Positions 57,752-64,000 of a stretch of 64,000 nt of DNA are shown here, in pieces. The stretch's first letter is position 1, and each line of letters opens with the position of its first letter. The notes beneath the pieces were generated by a model that was not told the DNA's origin, made no database searches, and saw only the letters and a list, made by a program, of their open reading frames with translations. The translations under genes were made by a program, and so were the position numbers. The DNA comes from Actinotalea subterranea (GTDB taxonomy: Bacteria > Actinomycetota > Actinomycetes > Actinomycetales > Cellulomonadaceae), in contig NZ_VTTP01000001.1 in assembly GCF_008364845.1 (NCBI RefSeq), positions 22,731 through 86,730 of the forward strand, read 5' to 3'.

Positions 57752-58650
57752 GCGGCCACCTCCGCACGACGGAACCGGGCGAGCGGCACGCCCAGCGCGG
57801 CGACGAGGGCCGCGACGACGAGCCCGAGCAGCACCGCGCCCAGCAGCGGGGCCCACGGCTTGGCCGGGTCGCTGCTCGCGAAGTTGGCGAACTCGAGGAT
57901 CATGCGCCCCACCCCTCCTGGTAGACCTGTCGAGACCTCTGCGACCACCGTCCCGACCACCGCGTTGGCCGCGGCCAGGCGCAGCGCGGGCAGCAGGTAC
58001 GGCACGCTCGCGGGCAGGCGGAGCCGCACGAGGGTCGCCCACCACCCCACGCCGTACGTGCGCATGAGGTCCCGGTGGATCGCGTCGGGCGACTGCAGCC
58101 CGCGGAGCGCCCCGACGGCGACGGGGAAGAACGCCAGGTAGGACGCGATGACGGCGACCGACATCCACCCCTCCCAGGCGAGCGTGCCGAGGGTGAGCCG
58201 GCTGCCCCAGCTCCGCACGAGCGGGGCCAGGGCGATGAGCGGGACGGTCTGGCTCAGCACGACGAGGGGCAGCACCGCGCGCTCGGCGAGCGTGAACCGC
58301 GCCATGCCGACCGCGAGCGCGAGCCCCACCCACACGCCGACGACCCAGCCCGCGACGGCGATGCCGAGGCTCGTCAGACCCGCGCGGAGCACGGCGAGCC
58401 ACAGCACGGGTGCACCGGGCGCCGCCGTCAGCGGCTCGGCGAGCCGGGCCGCCATGTCCCACACGTGGGGCATCGCGAGGTCGCTCGTGCGCGGCAGGAC
58501 CCGGAGCTCGCCGACGCTCGCGCCCGCGTCCGGGCCGAGCAGCTTGTAGAGCTCCCAGAGCGCGACGACGCCCAGCACCCCGGCGACGCCGAGCGTCACC
58601 TCGCCCGCACGCCGCGTTCCGGCACCCGGCGCGAGCCGCACCGCCCTCAT
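57748..58650 (-). CDS. ABC transporter permease (BPD family), first subunit
   Basis: 300 residues from ATG 58650, overlapping the stop of the luciferase-like gene (ATGA). Six or so membrane helices and the EAA loop [39 protein letters not shown]. Between helices 1 and 2 is a periplasmic stretch of about 45 residues ([30 protein letters not shown]) not found in the shorter partner permease. Confidence 0.9.
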   Translation of the reverse strand: MRAVRLAPGAGTRRAGEVTLGVAGVLGVVALWELYKLLGPDAGASVGELRVLPRTSDLAMPHVWDMAARLAEPLTAAPGAPVLWLAVLRAGLTSLGIAVAGWVVGVWVGLALAVGMARFTLAERAVLPLVVLSQTVPLIALAPLVRSWGSRLTLGTLAWEGWMSVAVIASYLAFFPVAVGALRGLQSPDAIHRDLMRTYGVGWWATLVRLRLPASVPYLLPALRLAAANAVVGTVVAEVSTGLPGGVGRMILEFANFASSDPAKPWAPLLGAVLLGLVVAALVAALGVPLARFRRAEVAA

Positions 58651-59678
58651 GCGGTCGCCACCACGTGCTCACGCAGCGCGGGGATGACGCGCTCGCCGTA
58701 CATGCGCAGCGTCTCCTCCTTGTTGTCGTGCTGGAGGTACCCGGCGAACTGGGTCACGCCGAGCTCACGGAGCGCCTCGAGCTTCTCGACGTGCTCGCGG
58801 GGGCTGCCGAGCAGGCAGAACCGTTCGACGATCTCGTCGGGCACGAAGGTCGCGTGGCTGTTCCCAGCCCGGCCGTGCTCGTTGTAGTCGTACCCCTGCC
58901 GGCCCTCGATGTAGTCGGTCAGCGCCCGCGGGACGCTCGACCCCGCCCCGTACTTGGTGACGATGTCCGCCACGTGGTTGCCGACCATGCCGCCGAACCA
59001 CCGGCACTGCTCGCGCATGTGCGCACGCTCGGCGGGCGAGTCGCCGTTGCCCACGTACATGGGCGCGGCCACGCAGAACTTGACCGCGTCCGGGTCGCGC
59101 CCGGCGCGCTCGGCCGCGTCGCGCACGGCACGGATCATCCAGGCGGCGATGTCCGGGTCGGCGAGCTGCAGGATGAAGCCGTCGCCGACCTCTCCGGTGA
59201 GCTTGAGCGCGAGCGGGCCGTACGCGGCGACCCACACGTCCATCACGGAGCCCTCGCTCCACGGGAAGCGGACGGTCGCGCCGTTGACCTCGGCGGACCT
59301 GCTGTTCGCGAGCTCCCGGATCACGTGGACGGACTCCCGCAGGGTCGCGAGGTTGCTGGGGCGCCCGTTGAGGGTCCGGACCGCGGAGTCGCCCCTGCCG
59401 ATGCCGCAGATCGTGCGGTTGCCGTACATCTCGTTGAGGGTCGCGAACAGCGAGGCGATGACCGTCCAGTCCCGCGTGGCCGGGTTCGTCACCATGGGCC
59501 CGACGACGACGCGCCGCGTCGCGGCGAGGATGGCCGAGTAGATGACGAAGGGCTCCTGCCACAGCAGGTGCGAGTCGAAGGTCCACACGTGGCTGAACCC
59601 GTGGGTCTCGGCCTGGCGCGCGAGCTCGACGGTGCGTGAGGCGGGTGGGTTCGTCTGCAGGACGACGCCGAAGTCCAT
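58647..59678 (-). CDS. Luciferase-like (LLM) flavin- or F420-dependent oxidoreductase
   Basis: 343 residues from ATG 59678 with an aggggag ribosome binding site. The TIM-barrel starts MDFGVVLQTNPPASRTVELA, then FSHVWTFDSHLLWQEPFVIY, VGPMVTNPATRDWTVIASLFATLNEM, GIGRGDSAVRTLNG and VWVAAYGPLALKLTGEVGDGFILQ. It belongs to the F420/FMN LLM superfamily, in a group I recall as often sitting beside dihydropyrimidinases and thiamine-pyrimidine-like ABC importers. The reaction is unknown. It lies 11 bp past dihydropyrimidinase and overlaps the permease gene. Confidence 0.85.
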   Translation of the reverse strand: MDFGVVLQTNPPASRTVELARQAETHGFSHVWTFDSHLLWQEPFVIYSAILAATRRVVVGPMVTNPATRDWTVIASLFATLNEMYGNRTICGIGRGDSAVRTLNGRPSNLATLRESVHVIRELANSRSAEVNGATVRFPWSEGSVMDVWVAAYGPLALKLTGEVGDGFILQLADPDIAAWMIRAVRDAAERAGRDPDAVKFCVAAPMYVGNGDSPAERAHMREQCRWFGGMVGNHVADIVTKYGAGSSVPRALTDYIEGRQGYDYNEHGRAGNSHATFVPDEIVERFCLLGSPREHVEKLEALRELGVTQFAGYLQHDNKEETLRMYGERVIPALREHVVATA

Positions 59679-59689
59679 GTCGTCTCCCC

Positions 59690-61108
59690 TCAGACCAGGT
59701 ACTGGGTGAGGTCGCGCCGCACGTAGCGCCCGTGGCCGGCCCGGCCCAGGAACTCGCCGCCGTCGACGACGACCTCGCCGCGCGAGAGGACCGTGTCGAC
59801 GTGGCCGTCGACCTCGAACCCTTCCCAGGCCGAGTAGTCCATGGCCATGTGGTGGGTCTTGCCGACCCCGATGCTCGTGTGGCCGTTCGGGTCGTAGACG
59901 ACCACGTCGCCGTCGGCCCCGGGGGCGATGACGCCCTTGCGGCCGTACATGCCGAACATGCGCGCCGGCGTCGTGCAGCAGATCTCGACCCACCGCTCGA
60001 GGGTCAGGTCGCCCGTGACGACGCCCTGGTAGAGCAGGTCCATGCGGTGCTCGACGGAGCCGATGCCGTTGGGGATCTTCGAGAAGTCCCCCAGGCCCAT
60101 CTCCTTCTGCCCCTTCATGCAGAACGGGCAGTGGTCGGTGGAGACGAGCTGGAGGTCGTTGGTACGCAGCGCGCGCCACATGTGGTCCTGGTGCCCCTCG
60201 GCACGCGAGCGCAGCGGTGTGGAGCACACCCACTTGGCGCCCTCGAACCCGGGGGCGCCGAGGTGCTCCTCGAGCGAGAGGTACAGGTACTGCGGGCACG
60301 TCTCGCCGAACACGTTGAGGCCGCGGTCGCGGGCGGCGGCGATCTGGGCGACGGCCTGCTTGGCGGAGACGTGCACGACGTACAGGGGTGCGCCCGTGAG
60401 GTCCGCGAGCATGATCGCCCGGTGGGTCGCCTCCTCCTCGGCCTGCCACGGGCGGGTCGTGCCGTGGAAGTACGGAGCGGTGTCGCCCGCCTCGAGCGCC
60501 TGCCGGACGAGGACGTCGATCACGCTGCCGTTCTCCGCGTGCATCATGACCATCGCCCCGTTGGTCGCGGCCTTCTGCATGGCCCGCAGGATCTGGCCGT
60601 CGTCCGAGAGGAACACGCCGCGGTACGCCATGAAGAGCTTGAAGCTCGTGACGCCCTCCGCGATCAGCTCGTCCATCGCGTCGAGCGACGAGTCCTGCAC
60701 GTCGGACAGGATCTGGTGGAACCCGTAGTCGATCGCGCAGCTGCCCGCGGCCTTGTCCTGCCACAGGGCGAACTGGTCGACCGGGTTCTCGCCCGGGTAC
60801 TGGACGACGAAGTCCACGATCGTCGTGGTGCCGCCCCACGCCGCGGCGCGCGTGCCCGTCTCGAACGTGTCCGAGGCGGACGTCCCGCCGAACGGCATCT
60901 CCATGTGCGTGTGCGCGTCGATGCCGCCGGGGATCACGTACTTGCCGCGCGCGTCGATGACGCGGTCCACGTGCGCGGCGACGTCGAACCCGAGCAGCGT
61001 CGACCCGGGCTCGAGCACGGCGGCGACGGTCTCGCCGTCGATCAGGACGTCCGCGAGGCCGCGGCCCGTCGCGTTGACCACGGTCCCGCCGGTGATGAGG
61101 GTCTTCAT
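59690..61108 (-). CDS. hydA: Dihydropyrimidinase / hydantoinase
   Basis: 472 residues from ATG 61108 with a ggagg ribosome binding site. It opens the ring of 5,6-dihydropyrimidines or hydantoins. Binuclear metal ligands: His66 and His68 (GIDAHTHMEMPFGGT), carboxylated Lys157 (TSFKLFMAYRG), then MMHAENG, VVHVSAKQA and the late aspartate in VSTDHCPF. Length is typical. It is flanked by a carbamoyl-amide hydrolase upstream and an LLM enzyme downstream, so the ring-opening product is probably passed to that hydrolase. Confidence 0.94.
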   Translation of the reverse strand: MKTLITGGTVVNATGRGLADVLIDGETVAAVLEPGSTLLGFDVAAHVDRVIDARGKYVIPGGIDAHTHMEMPFGGTSASDTFETGTRAAAWGGTTTIVDFVVQYPGENPVDQFALWQDKAAGSCAIDYGFHQILSDVQDSSLDAMDELIAEGVTSFKLFMAYRGVFLSDDGQILRAMQKAATNGAMVMMHAENGSVIDVLVRQALEAGDTAPYFHGTTRPWQAEEEATHRAIMLADLTGAPLYVVHVSAKQAVAQIAAARDRGLNVFGETCPQYLYLSLEEHLGAPGFEGAKWVCSTPLRSRAEGHQDHMWRALRTNDLQLVSTDHCPFCMKGQKEMGLGDFSKIPNGIGSVEHRMDLLYQGVVTGDLTLERWVEICCTTPARMFGMYGRKGVIAPGADGDVVVYDPNGHTSIGVGKTHHMAMDYSAWEGFEVDGHVDTVLSRGEVVVDGGEFLGRAGHGRYVRRDLTQYLV

Positions 61109-61131
61109 GGGGGCCTCCTGGTGGGGACGGG

Positions 61132-61980
61132 TCAGGGCGCGACGATCGGGCCGTACGCGTCGGGGCGACGGTCACGGAAGAACTGCCAGCGCTCGCGCAC
61201 GGTGCGCATCGCGTCGAGGTCGAGGTCCCGGACGACGACGCCCGGCTCGGTGCTGCTGCCGACGTCGCCGATGACGTTGCCGTCGGGCCCCACGAAGTAC
61301 GAGCTGCCGTAGAACTCGACGGCCTCGTCCCCGTACTCGTTGTCCTCGCGGCCCACCCGGTTGTTGGCGGCCACGAAGTACCCGTTGGCGACTGCCGCGG
61401 CGGGCTGCTCGATCTCCCAGAGCTTGTTCGAGATCCCCGGCGCGGTCGCGTTGGGGTTGAACACGATCTCCGCGCCGTTGAGCGCGAGGGTGCGCCAGCC
61501 CTCCGGGAAGTGCCGGTCGTAGCAGATGTTCACGCCGACCCTGCCGACGGCCGTCTCGAAGACCGGCCAGCCGAGGTTGCCGGGCCGGAAGTAGAACTTC
61601 TCCCAGAACTTGGGCAGGTGCGGGATGTGGTGCTTGCGGTACTTGCCGAGGTAGGTGCCGTCCGCGTCGACGACCGCGGCCGTGTTGTACAGGACGCCGG
61701 GCTGGTCCTCCTCGTAGACGGGCAGCACCATGACCATGCCGAGCTCGCGGGCCAGCGCCGCGAACCGGTCGACCGTCGGGCCGGGCACGGACTCCGCGTA
61801 GTCGTAGTAGGCGGCGTCCTGCGTGATGCCGAAGTAGGGCCCGTAGAAGAGCTCTTGGAACGCCACGACCTGGGCGCCCTGCGCCGCGGCCTGCCGAGCG
61901 AAGTCCTCGTGCAGGGCGATCATGGACTCCTTGTCACCGGTCCAGGTCGCCTGGGTGATTGCCGCGCGTACGACTGCCAC
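61132..61980 (-). CDS. Nitrilase-family carbamoyl amide hydrolase (beta-ureidopropionase-like)
   Basis: 282 residues from GTG 61980 with a ggagg ribosome binding site. The catalytic Glu-Lys-Cys triad is Glu43 (AFQELFYGPYFG), Lys116 (KYRKHHIPHLPKF) and Cys153 (VNICYDRHFPEGWR). The latter stretch is typical of beta-ureidopropionase and N-carbamoylputrescine amidase types. First gene of the operon, followed by hydA 23 bp on. It would release ammonia, CO2 and a beta-amino acid from an N-carbamoyl product. Frames extending upstream are shadows of the divergent regulator. Confidence 0.92.
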   Translation of the reverse strand: MAVVRAAITQATWTGDKESMIALHEDFARQAAAQGAQVVAFQELFYGPYFGITQDAAYYDYAESVPGPTVDRFAALARELGMVMVLPVYEEDQPGVLYNTAAVVDADGTYLGKYRKHHIPHLPKFWEKFYFRPGNLGWPVFETAVGRVGVNICYDRHFPEGWRTLALNGAEIVFNPNATAPGISNKLWEIEQPAAAVANGYFVAANNRVGREDNEYGDEAVEFYGSSYFVGPDGNVIGDVGSSTEPGVVVRDLDLDAMRTVRERWQFFRDRRPDAYGPIVAP

Positions 61981-62235
61981 TGCGCCTCCACGTTCACGGG
62001 TGACCGCGACGTCCGTGCGGTCACGCTCCGAGGTGCCCGGGCCGCCGGGGCCGCCCGGGCGCCGCTGCCAGGTTTGTGATCCTGGGCCGTGAACATTTCT
62101 GCGCGGTGTCCCGCGGTTTCGGTCCGGAGAACGCCGATGACGCACGTGTAAAACCTTCGGCCGCGCGCACCTGCCCCACGTGCGCTCGGGGCGGAGGCGC
62201 CAGTCCGGGGCGCCGCGAGCGGGCACCATGACGGC
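61981..62235. promoter_or_regulatory. Divergent promoter region of the pyrimidine operon and MocR regulator
   Basis: 255 bp with a comparatively AT-rich island (about 62068-62160: tttgtgatcctgggc, gaacatttctgc, gtgtaaaaccttcgg). This is where the MocR regulator and both promoters should sit. No exact operator repeat could be picked out by eye. Confidence 0.5.
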
Positions 62236-63582
62236 ATGGAGGCGCGCGACGAGGACCGGAGCCCGGCTGGCATCGCCGCCGGGCTCGCCCGCCGCATCCA
62301 CGCGGGCGAGCTGGTCGCGGGTGACCGGCTGCCGACCGTCCGCCAGGTCGCGGTGGACCTCGGGGTGAGCCCCGCGACCGTGAGCGCGGCGTGGCAGGCG
62401 CTCGTCGGCGCCGGCCTCGTGGTCACGCGCGGCCGCGCCGGGACGTTCGTGCTCGGCCAGCGCAGCGGGTGGCTGCCGCCCCGGTACCGCGACCTCGCCG
62501 GCCCGGCGGGCTCGTACCGCCTGGACCTGTCCTCGGGGACGCCCGACCCACAGCTCCTGCCGTCGCTGCGCCCCGCCCTCGCCCGCCTCGCCGCGCGCGA
62601 CCTCACGGGTGCCATCGCCGGCACCGGGAGCTACGTGGACCCGCCGGTGCTGCCCGCCCTCGAACGTCAGCTGCGCGCGACGTGGCCGTTCTCCCCCGGC
62701 GCCCTGACCGTGGTCGACGGAGCGCTCGACGCGATCGGGCGCACGCTCGAGGAGGTCGCCGGGTTCGGCGCCCGGGTCGTCGTCGAGAACCCGTGCTTCC
62801 CGCCGCTGCTCGACCTCCTCGACCACCTGGGCCTCCAGCACGTGCCGGTGGCCCTCGACGCGGCCGGGATCCGACCCGACGAGCTCGGTGCCGCGCTGGC
62901 CACCTCTCCCGCGGCACTCGTCCTCCAGCCGCGCGCGCACAACCCGACGGGGGTGAGCATGACGCGGGCACGTGCGACGGAGCTCGCGGAGGTCCTGCGC
63001 GCCCACCCCGCCGGGCGTGACGTCGTGGTCGTGGAGGACGACCACTCGGGGGCCATCGCGACGACGCGCGAGGTCAGCCTCGGCAGCCACCTGCCGGGCC
63101 AGGTCGTGCACGTGCGCGGGTTCTCCAAGTCTCACGGGCCGGAGCTGCGGATCGCCGCGGTCGGCGGGCCGGCACGGCTGATCGAACGCCTCGTCGCACG
63201 CCGCATGCTCGGGCCGGGGTGGACGTCACGCATGCTCCAGTCCGTCCTGCTCGACCTGCTCACGGATGCCGACGCGGTCGCTGCGGTCAGCGAGGCCCGG
63301 CGCCTGTACTACGCACGGCAGCGGCACGTCGTGCGCGAGATGGTGTCGCTCGGCGTACCCGTGCGTGCGGGCGACGGCATCAACCTGTGGGTCCCGGTGG
63401 CCGACGAGGAGGCGGCCCTGGCCCTGCTCGCCGCGCACGGCGTGCTCGTCGCGCGCGGGGCACCGTTCGCCTCGGGGCCGTCCGGGGCTGCCTCGCTCGC
63501 CCACGTGCGCGCGACGGTCGGCCTCGTCCGCGGCGACTTCGAGGACGTCGCGCGCCTCCTGGCGGCCGCCGCCCGGGCCTGA
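62236..63582 (+). CDS. MocR-family (GntR HTH + aminotransferase-like) regulator
   Basis: 448 residues. The GntR-type winged HTH is at about 10-72 (LARRIHAGELVAGDRLPTVR, then VAVDLGVSPATVSAAWQAL). The rest is a class I aminotransferase-like domain with the PLP lysine Lys298 in VRGFSKSHGPELR, QPRAHNPTGVSMT and VVEDDHSGAI. Such regulators sense PLP together with an amine or amino acid. It is divergent from the nitrilase-hydA operon, so a beta-amino acid or another pathway amine may be its cue (inference). Confidence 0.92.
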   Translation: MEARDEDRSPAGIAAGLARRIHAGELVAGDRLPTVRQVAVDLGVSPATVSAAWQALVGAGLVVTRGRAGTFVLGQRSGWLPPRYRDLAGPAGSYRLDLSSGTPDPQLLPSLRPALARLAARDLTGAIAGTGSYVDPPVLPALERQLRATWPFSPGALTVVDGALDAIGRTLEEVAGFGARVVVENPCFPPLLDLLDHLGLQHVPVALDAAGIRPDELGAALATSPAALVLQPRAHNPTGVSMTRARATELAEVLRAHPAGRDVVVVEDDHSGAIATTREVSLGSHLPGQVVHVRGFSKSHGPELRIAAVGGPARLIERLVARRMLGPGWTSRMLQSVLLDLLTDADAVAAVSEARRLYYARQRHVVREMVSLGVPVRAGDGINLWVPVADEEAALALLAAHGVLVARGAPFASGPSGAASLAHVRATVGLVRGDFEDVARLLAAAARA

Positions 63583-63606
63583 GCGGGCTGTGGCAGCATC
63601 GACCGC

Positions 63607-64000
63607 ATGATCGTCGTCACCACGAACGACCTGCCCGGCCACCGCATCGAGGCGGTGCTCGGCGAGGTCATGGGCCTCACCGTGCGCTCGGCCAACCTGG
63701 GCGCCAACTTCACCGCCGGCTTCCGCGCGATGGGCGGCGGCGAGATCCCGGAGTACACCGACCTCGTCTACCAGAGCCGCCAGCAGGTCATGGCCCGCAT
63801 GGTCGAGGAGGCGCGGCGGCGCGGCGCGAACGCGATCCTGGCGATGAGGTTCGACAACGGCTCGATCGGCCAGTCGTTCTCCGAGGTCTGCGCGTACGGG
63901 ACCGCCGCCGTGGTCCGCCCGATCCCGGCCGGCGAGCCCGGGGCGAACGAGCAGTCGGCCCACCTCGCCCGGACCGGTGGCGTGGCCGGCGCACCCGTGG
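63607..64000 (+). CDS. YbjQ/UPF0145 family protein, 3'-truncated by the window end
   Basis: ATG 63607 opens a frame that stays open to the last base (131 codons). It begins MIVVTTNDLPGHRIEAVLGE, followed by GLTVRSANLGANFTAGFRAM, YQSRQQVMARMVEEARRRGA and a MRFDNGSIG-type core, as in YbjQ pentamers. The function is unknown. C-terminal residues beyond about 105 are a Gly/Ala-rich extension. It lies 24 bp past the MocR gene. Confidence 0.9.
   Translation, partial: MIVVTTNDLPGHRIEAVLGEVMGLTVRSANLGANFTAGFRAMGGGEIPEYTDLVYQSRQQVMARMVEEARRRGANAILAMRFDNGSIGQSFSEVCAYGTAAVVRPIPAGEPGANEQSAHLARTGGVAGAPV

Overview
The window is about 64 kb of very GC-rich DNA with dense, mostly minus-strand genes, frequent GTG starts and 1-4 bp stop/start overlaps. 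Gene content and order (rpsB-tsf-pyrH-frr-cdsA-rlmN; fliA/whiG-xerC-dprA-yifB-yraN-DUF2469-rnhB-lepB-rplS-trmD-rimM-khpA-rpsP-ffh; glnD-glnK-amtB-ftsY-smc; ileS-folC...DUF4233-ndk) are those of an actinobacterial chromosome. A member of the Micrococcales near Cellulomonas is my inference. I see no phage, insertion sequence, CRISPR array, rRNA or tRNA.

Region 1 (1-9.1 kb): a truncated FAD oxidoreductase, dxr, a PH-domain membrane protein, a DivIVA-domain protein, then the conserved block rlmN, cdsA, frr, pyrH, tsf, rpsB. Region 2 (9.5-20.6 kb): an M23-like exported protein with an altered active site, a FliA/WhiG sigma factor, xerC, dprA, yifB, yraN, DUF2469, rnhB, lepB, and the ribosome/tRNA operon rpsP-khpA-rimM-trmD-rplS, with strong hairpins and a candidate L19 leader. 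Region 3 (20.8-34.9 kb): an MFS permease and amidohydrolase, ffh, a short GlnD without ACT domains, glnK, amtB (with GlnR-like boxes upstream), ftsY, smc, ndk and DUF4233.

Region 4 (35.3-45.7 kb): a TetR-controlled drug-efflux-type MFS gene and a dhaK-dhaL-dhaM operon sit between DUF4233 and folC-ileS, splitting what is commonly a contiguous ileS-folC-DUF4233-ndk block. ileS carries an upstream T-box with an isoleucine AUC specifier. Divergent from it is a MerR/TipAS regulator with a typical 19-bp-spacer MerR promoter.

Region 5 (46.5-50.6 kb): a sulfur-scavenging set made of a DszC/SfnB-like flavin monooxygenase, a DszA/NtaA-like flavin monooxygenase and an NADPH:FMN reductase. It is preceded by a 30-residue cysteine-containing leader ORF that may sense cysteine supply. 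A TPR-GGDEF diguanylate cyclase lies beside it.

Region 6 (52.5-63.6 kb): an operon for uptake and reductive-type breakdown of pyrimidines or hydantoins (carbamoyl-amide hydrolase, dihydropyrimidinase, luciferase-like oxidoreductase, an ABC importer with two permeases and a THI5/NMT1-like binding lipoprotein), divergent from a MocR regulator. A class III aminotransferase and an SDR follow, and could take the resulting beta-amino acid to a semialdehyde and alcohol. No classical dihydropyrimidine dehydrogenase is present, so the luciferase-like enzyme is the most interesting unknown. The last gene is a truncated YbjQ-family protein.
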